Assembly: GCF_000473145.1 (NCBI RefSeq)
Contig: NZ_KI421500.1
Span: 868,225 to 932,224, forward strand
DNA: 64,000 nt
Direction: 5' to 3'
Source of the DNA: Leisingera daeponensis DSM 23529
GTDB lineage: Bacteria; Pseudomonadota; Alphaproteobacteria; Rhodobacterales; Rhodobacteraceae
Shown: piece by piece, positions 40,659-50,105 of the stretch
How the letters are laid out: every line of letters starts with the position of its first letter
Position numbering within the stretch: position 1 is the first letter of the stretch
Notes under the pieces: model-generated
Seen by the model: only the letters and a program-made list of their open reading frames with translations
Databases searched by the model: none
Told to the model about the DNA's origin: nothing
Made by a program: the position numbers and the translations under genes

Positions 40659-41808
40659 GAAGGTGTCCTTGGCTGTCAGGCGCGGCTTTTCCTGGCCGTG
40701 GACCCTATTTGCGCTGTTGTTCTGCTGGGGCGCAATAGCCGCCGCTACTGCCCGCGCGCATGAGGTTACCCCGGCGATTGCCGATTTCACCGTGGCGGAC
40801 GGCCGGATCACCCTGGAATTGCGCCTGAATGCGGAGGCCTTCGTGGCGGGTATCAACCTGGACGGGCTGGCGGACACGAACCAGACCGCGCAGGCCGCCG
40901 ACTACGACGAGCTGCGCGCGCTGGGCCCGCCGGAGCTGGAGCCGATGGTGCGCCTCTTTGCCGAGGACTGGCTGGAAGCCTTCTCCGTGCAGGCGCCGGA
41001 CCCGGTCGCGCTCAGCCTGTCCCGGATCACCATCCCGGAGACCGGCGACGCCAGCCTGCCGCGCGCCTCCGTTCTGGAATTCAGCGGCGAGGTTCCGCCC
41101 GGGGCCCGCAGCCTGCGCATTGCCTGGCCCTCGGGCTCCGGCGGGGTGGTGCTGCGGCAGAACGGGGTTGCGGAGCCCTATACCGGCTACCTGCAGGGGG
41201 GAGAGACCTCTCCGCCCATCCCGCTTGGCGGCGGGGCGGCCAAGACGCCGGTCGAGGCTTTCATGGAATATATCCCCGTCGGCTTTGCCCACATCCTGCC
41301 AAAGGGGCTGGATCATATCCTGTTTGTGCTGGGGCTGTTCTTTCTCAGCCCGCGGGTGAAGCCGCTGCTGCTGCAGGTGAGCGTGTTCACCGTCGCCCAT
41401 ACCATCACCCTGGCGCTGGGCGCGCTGGGCGTGGTCTCTGTCAGCGCCGCCATCGTCGAGCCGCTGATCGCGCTGTCGATTGTCTTTGTCGCGGTCGAGA
41501 ACATCTTTGCCCGCAAGCTGCACAGCTGGCGCACATTTGTGATCTTCGGCTTCGGACTTTTGCACGGGTTGGGATTTGCTTCCGTGCTGGGGGCCTTCGG
41601 GCTGCCGCAAAACCAGTTCCTGCCCGCGCTCATCGGCTTCAACGTTGGGGTTGAGCTGGGCCAGCTGGCGGTGATCGCGGCCGCCTATCTGGGCGTGCGC
41701 CTGTGGTTCGGGCGGCACCCCAAGTACCGTGGCCGGGTGGCAATCCCGGCCTCCGTCACCATCGCCTTGATCGGCAGCTACTGGTTTGTTGAGCGGGTGT
41801 TCCTGTAA
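40657..41808 (+). CDS. HupE/UreJ_2 family membrane protein
   Basis: 383 residues: a signal-peptide-like N-terminus (residues 1-35, ending near ARAHE), an extracytoplasmic domain of about 170 residues, and a C-terminal six-helix module with EYIPVGFAHILPKGLDHILFVLG, FTVAHTITLALG and FGLLHGLGFASV, each bearing conserved histidines or aspartate typical of HupE/UreJ metal (Ni2+) permease relatives. The start ATG 40657 overlaps the start of the divergent DUF4198 gene by two bases (palindromic CATG), so each gene's promoter must lie in the other's coding sequence. Both may act together in metal acquisition; metal identity is unproven. Confidence 0.85.
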   Translation: MKVSLAVRRGFSWPWTLFALLFCWGAIAAATARAHEVTPAIADFTVADGRITLELRLNAEAFVAGINLDGLADTNQTAQAADYDELRALGPPELEPMVRLFAEDWLEAFSVQAPDPVALSLSRITIPETGDASLPRASVLEFSGEVPPGARSLRIAWPSGSGGVVLRQNGVAEPYTGYLQGGETSPPIPLGGGAAKTPVEAFMEYIPVGFAHILPKGLDHILFVLGLFFLSPRVKPLLLQVSVFTVAHTITLALGALGVVSVSAAIVEPLIALSIVFVAVENIFARKLHSWRTFVIFGFGLLHGLGFASVLGAFGLPQNQFLPALIGFNVGVELGQLAVIAAAYLGVRLWFGRHPKYRGRVAIPASVTIALIGSYWFVERVFL

Positions 41809-41822
41809 CCGCTGCCCGAGGG

Positions 41823-42458
41823 TCAGCCCATTGCCCGCATCAGTGTCTTGAGCGCCGCAAGCGGATCTTCCGCGTGCCAGATCTCATCGCCGATGCCGAA
41901 GAAGTCGGTATTGGGGGCGATGGAGCGCACCAGTTCTTCGGTCAGCCCGCCTTCGGCCACCACCGGTACCTCAATCATCTTCGACCACCACTCGAACAGA
42001 TCGGCCTCCGCCCGCGCGCCGTCGCCCAGGCCGGAGGTGCCGACAGGGCCAAAGCTCACGTAATCCGCGCCCGCTTCGCCGGCCACCATGCCGTCATGCT
42101 GCGAGGCGCCGCAGAAGCAGCCGACAATCGCATCCGGCCCCAGCGCCTTGCGCGCGGCGCGCACTGATTTCGAGGCGTCGGTCAGATGCACGCCGTCCAG
42201 GCCCAGCCGTTCGGCCAGGATCTGATGGTCCGAGATCACCAGCGCCACATCACGCGCCATGGTCACTTCGCGCAGCGCGTCGCCCGCGCGGCTCAGCGTG
42301 TCCTGATCGCGGCTGGCCAGATCCAGGCGCACGCAGGCCACGTCCACCTCATCCAGCACCCGCGCCAGCAGACCGGGGAATTTGCCCAGCTCGAAACTTG
42401 GCGGGGAGATCAGGTAGATCTGCGGCTGCTCCGGTGCGTCAGCAGGGCTTCCCATCAT
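41823..42458 (-). CDS. Thiamine-phosphate synthase-like TIM-barrel protein
   Basis: 211 residues (start at 42458; an adjacent ATG at 42455 is equally plausible, with GGAG just upstream). The strands ACVRLDLASRD, VALVISDHQILAERLGLDGVHLTD and ADYVSFGPVGTSGLGDG are of the ThiE/TenI superfamily: phosphate-binding GGLTEE and GIGDEIW follow. However the diagnostic GPIFPTxTK loop of true ThiE is replaced by FGPVGTSGLGDG, and the Lys is missing, so it may be a TenI-like protein or a divergent ThiE. No thi genes are adjacent. Cytoplasmic. Confidence 0.72.
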   Translation of the reverse strand: MMGSPADAPEQPQIYLISPPSFELGKFPGLLARVLDEVDVACVRLDLASRDQDTLSRAGDALREVTMARDVALVISDHQILAERLGLDGVHLTDASKSVRAARKALGPDAIVGCFCGASQHDGMVAGEAGADYVSFGPVGTSGLGDGARAEADLFEWWSKMIEVPVVAEGGLTEELVRSIAPNTDFFGIGDEIWHAEDPLAALKTLMRAMG

Positions 42459-42621
42459 GGTGCTCCATTGTTCAGGCGATTGCAGGGTGTTTAGCCGATT
42501 TGCCGCCGGACGCAAGGATTTGCGGCGGTGACGGCCCGCATATTGCGCGCCAAAACCGCGCTGGACCTTGCCCCGCCGCCGCGCGGGCAGTACAGCAGTG
42601 CCGATTTTGCCGGAGAACACG

Positions 42622-43374
42622 ATGCCCACCGATATGCCCCAGCCCGCCTTTGTCCTTGTCCGCCCGCAGATGGGCGAGAATATCGGTGCCGCCGCGCGGG
42701 CGATGTGGAACTTCGGCCTGGACCGGATGCGCATCGTGGCGCCGCGCGACGGCTGGCCGAACCCCAAGGCGGTGGCGATGTCCTCGGGCGCGGGCCGCCT
42801 GCTGGACGAGGCGCAGCTCTGTGCCGATGTGCCGGAGGCGCTGGGCGATTGCACCTATGTATTCGCCACCACCGCCCGCCAGCGCGGGCTGACCAAACCG
42901 GTCTACAGCCCCGAGCGTGCCATGCAGATCGCCGCAGAGAAGATCGCTGCGGGCGAGAAGGTCGCGGTAATGTTCGGGCCTGAGCGCGCGGGCCTGGAAA
43001 ACGAGGATATCGCCAAGGCCAACGCCATCATCTCGGTGCCGGTCAACCCGCTTTACGCCTCGCTGAACCTGGGCCAATGCGTGCTGCTCACGGGCTATGA
43101 ATGGATGCGCCAGTCCGGCGACGTGGTGCATGAAACCACCGATCTGGGCCGCAAGGGCGACTGGGCCACCGGCGTCGAAGTCGAAAAGCTGGTGGAGCAT
43201 TACGAGGAGCGGCTGGACGAAGCGGGCTTCTTCTATCCGCCGGAGAAGGCCGAGGGCATGAAGACCAACCTGCGCAACCTGTGGTCCCGGATGCGGATGA
43301 CCCGCTCCGACGTGCAGATGCTGCACGGGATCATGCGGCAGATGGTCCGCTGGAAAGAGCGGGGCGGCGAATAA
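42622..43374 (+). CDS. trmJ: tRNA (cytidine/uridine-2'-O-)-methyltransferase TrmJ
   Basis: SPOUT-class 2'-O-methyltransferase acting at position 32 of tRNAs. I start at ATG 42622 (preceded by GGAG); the longer frame lacks family sequence. Motif I VRPQMGENIGAAARAMWNFGL, motif II MFGPERAGLENEDI and motif III SVPVNPLYASLNLGQ outline the knot that binds AdoMet. 250 residues, normal for TrmJ. It is followed by ctaA after about 60 bases; a shared transcript is possible but not demonstrated. Confidence 0.92.
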   Translation: MPTDMPQPAFVLVRPQMGENIGAAARAMWNFGLDRMRIVAPRDGWPNPKAVAMSSGAGRLLDEAQLCADVPEALGDCTYVFATTARQRGLTKPVYSPERAMQIAAEKIAAGEKVAVMFGPERAGLENEDIAKANAIISVPVNPLYASLNLGQCVLLTGYEWMRQSGDVVHETTDLGRKGDWATGVEVEKLVEHYEERLDEAGFFYPPEKAEGMKTNLRNLWSRMRMTRSDVQMLHGIMRQMVRWKERGGE

Positions 43375-43434
43375 GCCGCTCTGGACCAATTCCGAAACCG
43401 CCCCTAGCTTGGCACCACACACAAAGAGGCAAGC

Positions 43435-44580
43435 ATGAGCAAGCGCAGCATTTTCGAAGAGGTCGAGGGCGAGAAAAAAGACGCGCCCGCCGTGCAGCCG
43501 GGGCTGATCGACCGCGGCCGCGGCGGTGCCCGCAAGGCGATCCGTGCCTGGCTGATGGTTCTGTTTGGCCTGGTGGTTGCGATGATCGTGGTGGGCGGCC
43601 TGACGCGGCTCACGGACTCCGGCCTGTCGATCACCGAATGGCGTCCCGTGACCGGGGCGATCCCGCCGATGTCCGAAGCCGAATGGCAGTCCGAGTTCGA
43701 GAAATACAAGCAGATTGACCAGTGGCGCATCGAGAACCAGTGGATGCAGTTGTCTGATTTCAAAGAGATCTACTGGTGGGAATGGGGCCACCGCCAACTG
43801 GGCCGCGTGATCGGCCTGATCTGGGCGGTTGGCTTCCTCGGCTTCCTGGCGGCGAGAAAGATCCCCGCGGGCTGGACCGGCCGGCTGCTGCTGCCCGGTG
43901 TCCTCGGCGGTGTGCAGGGCGCGATCGGCTGGTGGATGGTGGCATCCGGCGTCACCCAGGGCGAGGGGATGACGTCTGTCGCCTCTTACCGGCTGGCGGT
44001 GCATCTGGGGCTGGCGTTTGTGATCCTCGGCTTTATCGCCTGGTACGTGCTGATGCTGGGCCGCGAGGAGCGCGAGCTGATGCAGGCGCGCCGCGCCAAG
44101 GAGGCCAAGCTGTTCAGCCTGTCCACGGGCCTGATGCACTTTGCTTTCCTGCAGATCCTGCTGGGGGCGCTGGTGGCGGGCATCGACGCGGGCCGCTCCT
44201 ACACCGATTGGCCGCTGATGGGCGGGCAGGTGATCCCTCCGAACCCTTTCATGATCGAGCCGCTGTGGAAGAACTTCTTTGAAAATCCCGGGCTGGTGCA
44301 ATTCATCCACCGGGTCGCGGGCTACCTGCTGTTTGCCTTTGGTGTGGTGGCCTGGCTGCGCGGGCGCAGCTCTGCCCATGCGCGGACCCGCTTTGCCTTC
44401 AACGCCGTCTTTGCGGCGCTGTCGGTTCAGGTGCTGCTGGGGATCATCACCGTGGTCTATGCCGCGCCGCTGCACGCTGCCATCACCCATCAGCTGGTGG
44501 CGGTTGGCGTCTGGGTGCTGATCCTGCGCGCCCGCTTCCTGTCGGCCTATCCCATTGCAACCTCGATCAAGGATCACTGA
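43435..44580 (+). CDS. ctaA: Heme A synthase (COX15/CtaA type 2)
   Basis: Inner-membrane enzyme converting heme O to heme A for cytochrome oxidase. 381 residues, eight predicted helices. Family landmarks are GGLTRLTDSGLSITEWRPVTGAIPP, WWEWGHRQLGRVIG (heme-ligand histidine), GAIGWWMVASGV, ASYRLAVHLGLAF, HRVAGYLLF and THQLVAVGVWVL with the second ligand histidines. It has the long N-terminal cytoplasmic extension typical of alphaproteobacterial type 2 enzymes. Preceded by AGAGG. The M32 carboxypeptidase begins four bases after its stop. Confidence 0.94.
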   Translation: MSKRSIFEEVEGEKKDAPAVQPGLIDRGRGGARKAIRAWLMVLFGLVVAMIVVGGLTRLTDSGLSITEWRPVTGAIPPMSEAEWQSEFEKYKQIDQWRIENQWMQLSDFKEIYWWEWGHRQLGRVIGLIWAVGFLGFLAARKIPAGWTGRLLLPGVLGGVQGAIGWWMVASGVTQGEGMTSVASYRLAVHLGLAFVILGFIAWYVLMLGREERELMQARRAKEAKLFSLSTGLMHFAFLQILLGALVAGIDAGRSYTDWPLMGGQVIPPNPFMIEPLWKNFFENPGLVQFIHRVAGYLLFAFGVVAWLRGRSSAHARTRFAFNAVFAALSVQVLLGIITVVYAAPLHAAITHQLVAVGVWVLILRARFLSAYPIATSIKDH

Positions 44581-44583
44581 CGC

Positions 44584-46053
44584 ATGAGCGCATTTGACGA
44601 ACTGATGGCCTTCCAGCGCGAAACCCAGGCGCTGGGGCAGATTGCGGGCCGTCTGGGCTGGGATCAGGAAACCGTGATGCCGCGCGGGGCCGCGCCGCAG
44701 CGGGGCGAGGAAATGGCCGCGATCGAGGCGGTGCTGCACGCCCGCCGCAGCGACCCGCGGGTGGCGGAGTGGCTGGAACGGGCCGAAGCGCCCGATGAGG
44801 CCGGTGTCGCCCAGCTGCGCGAGATCCGCCGCAGCTATGAGCGCACGGTCAAGGTGCCCGCCGATCTGGCCAAGAAGATCGCCCAGGTCACATCGGAGGC
44901 GCAGGGCAAATGGGCTGCCGCGCGGGCGGATGAGGATGTCGCAGCCTTCCTGCCGGTGCTGGAGGAAGTCGTGTCCCTGAAGCGCGAGGAAGGCCAGGCG
45001 CTGGCTGCGGGCGGGGATGTCTATGACGCCATGGTCGAGGATTACGAGCACGGCATGACCGGGGCAGGGATCGCGGAGATCTTTGACGCCATGCGCCCCG
45101 GGCTGGTGGAGCTGCGTGCCAAGGTGCTGGAGAAACCCGCGCCGAAGGGGCTGGAGGGCACCTTTGACGACGTGGCGCAGATGAAGCTGACACGCAAGCT
45201 CGCCAAGCAGTTCGGCTATGACATGTGCCATGGCCGGGTCGACAAGGCGGTGCATCCGTTCTGTTCCGGTGCGGGGCTGGATGTGCGGATCACCACGCGG
45301 ACCAGCGAGACAGATCCGTTCAACTGCTTCTATTCCACCATCCACGAGGTCGGCCACGCCGCCTATGAACAGAACATCAGCCGCGATTACCTGCTGACCC
45401 CGCTGGGCAGCGGCGTGTCGATGGGGGTGCATGAAAGCCAGAGCCGGATCTATGAAAACCAGATCGGCCGCAGCCGCGCCTTTACCGGCTGGCTGTATGA
45501 GGAGATGAAAGCCGCCTTTGGCGATTTCGGCATTGCGGATGCGGATGCCTTCTATGCTGCCGTGAACGCGGTGCATAAGGGCTATATCCGGACGGAAGCG
45601 GATGAGCTGCAATATAACCTCCATATCATGCTGAGGTTCGGCCTGGAACGCGCGCTGATGAGCGGCGATCTGGCGGTGAAGGATCTGGAAGCGGCCTGGA
45701 ACGACCGGTTTGAAGCAGACTTCGGCTATGCCGTGGACAAACCGTCCAACGGCTGTTTGCAGGACGTGCATTGGCCGGTCGGGCTGTTCGGCTATTTCCC
45801 GACTTACAGCCTGGGCAATGTCTATGCGGGCTGCCTGTACCAGGCGCTGCGCCGGGACGTGCCGGGGCTGGATGCCCAGCTGGCCCAAGGCGACACGTCA
45901 GGCGCCACCGGCTGGCTGAAGCAGAACCTGCAGCAGCACGGCGGGCTGCGCAGCCCGCGCGATACCATCGTGCATGCGGCCGGCATGGAGCCCAGCCACG
46001 CGCCGCTGCTGGCCTATCTGGAAGAGAAGTTCAGCCTGCTTTACGGACTGTGA
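44584..46053 (+). CDS. Carboxypeptidase Taq (M32) metallopeptidase
   Basis: 489-residue zinc carboxypeptidase. The active-site helix STIHEVGHAAYEQN supplies the HExxH motif and the downstream HESQSRIYENQIGRS the third ligand region and dimer helix. Length and the C-terminal IRTEADELQYNLHIMLRFGLE segment match the family. No signal peptide: it acts in the cytoplasm, where it trims peptides from the C-terminus. It starts four bases after ctaA on the same strand, with no ribosome-binding site inside the gap but GATCACTGACGC upstream, so it may be translationally coupled. Confidence 0.92.
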   Translation: MSAFDELMAFQRETQALGQIAGRLGWDQETVMPRGAAPQRGEEMAAIEAVLHARRSDPRVAEWLERAEAPDEAGVAQLREIRRSYERTVKVPADLAKKIAQVTSEAQGKWAAARADEDVAAFLPVLEEVVSLKREEGQALAAGGDVYDAMVEDYEHGMTGAGIAEIFDAMRPGLVELRAKVLEKPAPKGLEGTFDDVAQMKLTRKLAKQFGYDMCHGRVDKAVHPFCSGAGLDVRITTRTSETDPFNCFYSTIHEVGHAAYEQNISRDYLLTPLGSGVSMGVHESQSRIYENQIGRSRAFTGWLYEEMKAAFGDFGIADADAFYAAVNAVHKGYIRTEADELQYNLHIMLRFGLERALMSGDLAVKDLEAAWNDRFEADFGYAVDKPSNGCLQDVHWPVGLFGYFPTYSLGNVYAGCLYQALRRDVPGLDAQLAQGDTSGATGWLKQNLQQHGGLRSPRDTIVHAAGMEPSHAPLLAYLEEKFSLLYGL

Positions 46054-46172
46054 TTGCGGCCAGGCCGCCAGGTGACGCCTTTCCGGGGCGGCAGACATAA
46101 GCTGCCCCGGAATTGCCGCATTTCAGGCGTACCCTCTAAATCTCCTGGGGACGGGACCGCGAGGGCAGAGTC

Positions 46173-46235
46173 ATGCACACAGCCATAGCCTATTTGATCT
46201 TTGCCAGCTTCGTGCTGGCGCCAGCCCTGATCTGA
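46173..46235 (+). CDS. Candidate 20-residue membrane microprotein
   Basis: Short ORF too small for normal gene calling. Its product is MHTAIAYLIFASFVLAPALI, a single hydrophobic segment with no charged residue. GAGGG is placed seven to eight bases before the ATG. It lies in the 190-base gap between the M32 peptidase and the convergent DUF6614-like gene. Many bacterial microproteins of this size bind larger membrane proteins, but nothing here says which. Chance ORFs of this length are common; the good ribosome site and composition are the only support. Confidence 0.4.
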   Translation: MHTAIAYLIFASFVLAPALI

Positions 46236-46245
46236 GCCGCCAGCC

Positions 46246-46596
46246 TCAGATCAGCGCCATACGCTCCGCCCGCTCGGGATCCGGGAAGGGACGGTAAAGG
46301 CCGATCTCCGCAGTGGCGATCAGCGCCGAGACATGCGAGTACAGCCTTTCCACTTCCTCGTCATGCTCGCCCAGGACGCGGAAGGCCTGATCCAGCTGCG
46401 TCATATCCCTGAATTCGATCTCCAAGAGGAAGTCGCGGCAGGTGTCGCTGGCCATGTTCAGCTTGCGCCGCAGCAGACGCCAGCCGAGCACCACACCGCG
46501 TTCCTGCAGATAGTTCATCCATTGCTCAACCGCGCTGGCAAAGCTCAGCGCCTTGGCCTCGTGGTGCAGGTCAATGGAGCAGTGATACAAGTTCAT
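46246..46596 (-). CDS. DUF6614-like small protein
   Basis: 116 residues, starting at ATG 46596 which has AAGGGG seven bases upstream; the longer frame adds 13 unlikely residues. The sequence NLYHCSIDLHHEAKALSFASAVEQWMNYLQERGVVLGWRLLRRKLN followed by LLEIEFRDMTQLDQAF resembles a small ferredoxin-like alpha/beta fold as in ABM-type domains; the group is usually annotated as a conserved DUF in Rhodobacteraceae (DUF6614, from memory). No signal or membrane segment. Isolated, upstream of the gyrA terminator. Confidence 0.7.
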   Translation of the reverse strand: MNLYHCSIDLHHEAKALSFASAVEQWMNYLQERGVVLGWRLLRRKLNMASDTCRDFLLEIEFRDMTQLDQAFRVLGEHDEEVERLYSHVSALIATAEIGLYRPFPDPERAERMALI

Positions 46597-46672
46597 GGGG
46601 CATCCCCTTGCTGAGAAAACGAAGCTTGACCGCAAGAATGCCTGAAACCCGTTAGGGGGCCGTTAACAAAGC

Positions 46673-46702
46673 GAACGCCGCCCCGGCAACGGGACGGCGT
46701 TC
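46673..46702 (-). terminator. gyrA terminator
   Basis: A 13-bp stem GAACGCCGCCCCG / CGGGACGGCGTTC with loop GCAA and one wobble pair, lying 24-53 bases past the gyrA stop. On the minus strand it is followed by GCTTTGTT. It is the most stable hairpin noticed in the window. Confidence 0.75.
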
Positions 46703-46725
46703 TGATTTCCGGAACCGGGCGGGGC

Positions 46726-49461
46726 TTATTCCTCGCCGCTGTCCTCCTCGCCGTTTTCGGCGATCCAGGCGACAGAGACCACTTCCTCGCCTTTGCCGGT
46801 GTTGAACACCCGCACGCCGCCGGCCGAACGCGAGCGGAAGGAGATGCCATCGACCGGCACCCGGATCGACTGGCCCTTGGAGGTGGCCAGCATGATCTGG
46901 TCGTCCAGCTCAACCGGGAAGGAGGCGACGATCTCGCCGCCGCGCATCGCCTTGTCCATTGCGGTCACGCCCATGCCGCCGCGCCCGCGCACCGGGTAGT
47001 CGTGCGAGGACGACAGCTTGCCCGAGCCGCCTGCGGTGATGGTCAGGATCAGGTTCTCGGCTGCCGACATCTCTGCATAGAGCTCGGTGGAGAAGTTCGG
47101 ATCCTCGGGTGCGTCCTCGTCCGAAGCCTCGGCATCGTCGGTCAGACCCGCCATCGCCCGGCGCATCTTGAGGTAGGCGGTGCGCTGCTCCGGCGTGTAT
47201 TTGGAGTGGCGGATCACCGACATGGAGACCACGCTGTCCTCGCCGGTCAGCCTGATGCCGCGGACACCGGTGGATTCGCGCGAGTTGAACACGCGCACGT
47301 CGGTGGAGCGGAAGCGGATGGCGCGGCCGGAGTTGGTGAACAGCATCACGTCGTCGTCTTCCGAACAGATGCGCACGTTCACCAGTTTGACGGAGCCGTC
47401 CTCCGGCAGCTTCATCGCGATCTTGCCGTTGCGGCGGACGTTGGTGAAGTCCGACAGGCGGTTGCGGCGCACGTCGCCGCCGCTGGTGGCAAAGACCACC
47501 TGCAGGTTTTCCCATTCCTCGTCCGGCACATCGACCGGCATGATGGCGGCGATGGAGACGCCGGTCGGGATCGGCAGGATGTTGACGATGGCTTTGCCCT
47601 TGCCGGTGCGGCCGGACTGCGGAAGGCGCCAGGTCTTGAGCTTGTAGACCATGCCGTCGGTGGTGAAGAACAGGAGCTGGGTGTGGGTGTTGGCCACAAA
47701 CAGCGTGGTCACCACGTCCTCTTCCTTGGTCTGCATGCCGCTCAGGCCCTTGCCGCCGCGCTTCTGGGCGCGGAAGTCGGCCAGCGGGGTGCGCTTGATC
47801 CAGCCGCCGGAGGTCACGGTCACCACCATGTCCTCGCGCTCGATCAGGTCCTCGTCCTCCATGTCGCCGGACCAGTCGACGATCTCGGTGCGGCGCGGCA
47901 CGGCGAAGTTGTCGCGCACTTCGCGCAGCTCGTCGCTGATAATGCCCATGATCCGCTCGCGCGAGGACAGGATTTCCAGGTAGTCCTTGATCTTGCCGGC
48001 CAGTTCTTCCAGCTCGTCAGTGACTTCTTTCACGCCGATCTGGGTCAGGCGCTGCAGGCGCAGTTCCAGAATCGCGCGGGCCTGGGCTTCGGACAGGTTA
48101 TAGGTGCCGTCGTCATTTGCCGTGTGGGTCGGATCGTCGATCAGCGCGATGTATTCCAGGATCGGCTGCGCCGGCCAGCGGCGGGTCATCAGCTTCTCAC
48201 GCGCTTCAGCCGCATCGGTGGACTGGCGGATGGTGGTGACGATCTCGTCGATATTGGTCACCGCCACGGCCAGCCCGCAGAGGATATGACTCCGCTCGCG
48301 GGCCTTGCGCAGCAGATGCGCGGTGCGCCGGGCGACCACATCTTCGCGGAAGTCGATGAAGGACGTCAGGAACCGGCGCAGCGTCAGCTGTTCCGGCCGG
48401 CCGCCGTTCAGCGCCAGCATGTTGCAGCCGAAATAGGTCTGCATCGGGGTGAAGCGGTAGAGCTGGTTCAGCACCACCTCAGGGGTTGCGTCGCGTTTCA
48501 GCTCGACCACCACCCGCACGCCGTTGCGGTCGGATTCGTCCTGCACGTGGGCGACGCCCTCGATCTTCTTCTCGCGGACCTGCTCGGCGATCTTCTCGAT
48601 CATCGCGGCCTTGTTCACCTGATAGGGGATCTCGTCCACGACAATGGCATAGCGGTCCTTGCGGATCTCCTCCACGCGGGTCTTGGCGCGGATGATGACG
48701 CTGCCGCGGCCTTCCAGATAGGCCTTGCGGGCGCCGGAACGGCCCAGCATCAGCGCGCCGGTCGGGAAGTCGGGGCCGGGGATGTATTCGATCAGCTGCT
48801 CGCTGGTCAGGTCCGGATCCTCGATCAGCGCCAGCGTGGCATCGACCACTTCGCCCAGGTTGTGCGGCGGGATATTGGTGGCCATGCCGACGGCAATGCC
48901 GCCGGCGCCGTTGACCAGCATGTTCGGGAAGCGGGCCGGGAGCACGGTCGGCTCGCGGTCCTTGCCGTCGTAGTTGTCCTGGAAATCGACGGTCTCTTTT
49001 TCGATATCGGCCAAGAGCGCCGCGGCGGGCTTGTCCATGCGCACCTCGGTGTACCGCATGGCCGCCGGGTTGTCGCCGTCCATGGAGCCGAAGTTGCCCT
49101 GGCCGTCCAGCAGCGGCAGCGACATCGAGAAGTCCTGCGCCATCCGCACAAGCGCGTCATAGATCGCGCTGTCGCCGTGCGGGTGGTATTTACCCATCAC
49201 GTCGCCAACCGGGCGGGCCGACTTGCGGTAGGCCTTGTCATGGGTGTTGCCGGATTCGTGCATTGCATAAAGAATGCGGCGGTGCACCGGTTTCAGGCCG
49301 TCCCGCAGGTCCGGGATGGCGCGGCTGACGATGACCGACATCGCATAGTCGAGATACGAGTTGCGCATCTCGGCTTCGATGGAAACGGTCGGCCCATCAT
49401 ATGCCGGGCGTCCCGGCAGTTTTTCTTCCATATTTTCAGGAGTTTCCGGCGTATCGCTCAC
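46726..49461 (-). CDS. gyrA: DNA gyrase subunit A
   Basis: Type IIA topoisomerase subunit that breaks and rejoins DNA. 911 residues. The catalytic tyrosine is Y137 ([10 protein letters not shown]). The quinolone-resistance region is wild-type: HPHGDS98AIYD102 keeps the serine and aspartate equivalent to E. coli S83 and D87. The helical gate, coiled coil and six-bladed C-terminal beta-pinwheel follow, the latter with the GyrA box QKRGGKG (about residue 565). The C-terminal tail is acidic. Monocistronic, read away from usg, with a strong terminator downstream. Confidence 0.97.
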   Translation of the reverse strand: MSDTPETPENMEEKLPGRPAYDGPTVSIEAEMRNSYLDYAMSVIVSRAIPDLRDGLKPVHRRILYAMHESGNTHDKAYRKSARPVGDVMGKYHPHGDSAIYDALVRMAQDFSMSLPLLDGQGNFGSMDGDNPAAMRYTEVRMDKPAAALLADIEKETVDFQDNYDGKDREPTVLPARFPNMLVNGAGGIAVGMATNIPPHNLGEVVDATLALIEDPDLTSEQLIEYIPGPDFPTGALMLGRSGARKAYLEGRGSVIIRAKTRVEEIRKDRYAIVVDEIPYQVNKAAMIEKIAEQVREKKIEGVAHVQDESDRNGVRVVVELKRDATPEVVLNQLYRFTPMQTYFGCNMLALNGGRPEQLTLRRFLTSFIDFREDVVARRTAHLLRKARERSHILCGLAVAVTNIDEIVTTIRQSTDAAEAREKLMTRRWPAQPILEYIALIDDPTHTANDDGTYNLSEAQARAILELRLQRLTQIGVKEVTDELEELAGKIKDYLEILSSRERIMGIISDELREVRDNFAVPRRTEIVDWSGDMEDEDLIEREDMVVTVTSGGWIKRTPLADFRAQKRGGKGLSGMQTKEEDVVTTLFVANTHTQLLFFTTDGMVYKLKTWRLPQSGRTGKGKAIVNILPIPTGVSIAAIMPVDVPDEEWENLQVVFATSGGDVRRNRLSDFTNVRRNGKIAMKLPEDGSVKLVNVRICSEDDDVMLFTNSGRAIRFRSTDVRVFNSRESTGVRGIRLTGEDSVVSMSVIRHSKYTPEQRTAYLKMRRAMAGLTDDAEASDEDAPEDPNFSTELYAEMSAAENLILTITAGGSGKLSSSHDYPVRGRGGMGVTAMDKAMRGGEIVASFPVELDDQIMLATSKGQSIRVPVDGISFRSRSAGGVRVFNTGKGEEVVSVAWIAENGEEDSGEE

Positions 49462-49654
49462 GTTGGCTGCCCGCTCTTTCTTCTGGGTCTATATCTTGTG
49501 TTTGCACCCTATCAGATACCGTATATGCGGCGCAAGCAGGCAGCCGGGAACAGCGGCAACAGGCCGTTCACACATCAGTAACGCACTGTTTTTGGGGAAA
49601 TTAACCAATACCAGCCTAGCATCATCAGGAGGGGGTAGCGATTGGAGGCTGAAA

Positions 49655-49924
49655 ATGGAGACCAGCGAAACCGAACTGATGCTGAAAGGATACGGGCTGA
49701 CCACGGCGGAATTCACCTACCGGATGCCCGATTTCACGCATGTCCTGAATACATTTGTCTGGCAGGAATATGATCTGGCGCCGGATCATCCGCGGCTGTT
49801 CGAATTCATCGAATTCTGGCAGCGCGAGATCGAGGGCCCGCTGCATTCGGTGCGGTTCAATCACCGCAAGCTGATCGGCCCCGGCGAATGGCGCAACGTC
49901 GTTGGGGAGTTCAAGATCCACTAG
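49655..49924 (+). CDS. usg: Usg family protein
   Basis: 89-residue conserved alphaproteobacterial protein. I start at ATG 49655, seven bases after GGAGG; upstream in-frame sequence is not protein-like. The product (YGLTTAEFTYRMPDFTHVLNTFVWQEYD, LFEFIEFWQREIEGPLHSVRFNH) is the Usg family, named for a gene upstream of trpF in Caulobacter-type operons. It has no assigned activity. Here it is not next to trp genes. A GC hairpin follows. Confidence 0.85.
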   Translation: METSETELMLKGYGLTTAEFTYRMPDFTHVLNTFVWQEYDLAPDHPRLFEFIEFWQREIEGPLHSVRFNHRKLIGPGEWRNVVGEFKIH

Positions 49925-49957
49925 CCCATCCTGTCCGGACGGCAACATGCAAGCCCG

Positions 49958-49976
49958 GGAACCGCGGGGCGGTTCC
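49958..49976 (+). terminator. Hairpin downstream of usg
   Basis: Perfect 8-bp stem GGAACCGC / GCGGTTCC with a GGG loop, 33-52 bases after the usg stop. There is only a short TT after the stem, so termination may be weak or Rho-assisted. Confidence 0.55.
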
Positions 49977-50105
49977 TTGGCTATTGCGGGAGCCTGTGCG
50001 CGGCTTTACTCCTATGCGTGTTAAAACGTCTGGTGCGGCAACACAGCGCCGGACAGCGCCAAACGGTGGCGGGCAGTCAATAAACAGGCAATACGGCAGG
50101 AATTA

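Noticed and set aside
42472..45888. Very long minus-strand open frame (over 1000 codons) opposite thiE-trmJ-ctaA-M32
   Set aside because: The product is His/Gln/Arg-rich, typical of antisense reading of GC-rich genes; all bases are covered by well-supported genes on the other strand (or the ThiE-like gene).
46054..46172. Gap after the M32 peptidase as a further ncRNA
   Set aside because: No promoter plus terminator pair visible; only the short ORF at 46173 stands out.
47002..49581. Long plus-strand open frame opposite gyrA
   Set aside because: Antisense shadow of gyrA; translation is His/Val/Asp-biased with no domains, while GyrA on the minus strand is complete.
49501..49655. Possible promoter for usg or gyrA in this gap
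   Set aside because: No -35/-10 pair with credible match and spacing could be picked by eye; nothing supported.
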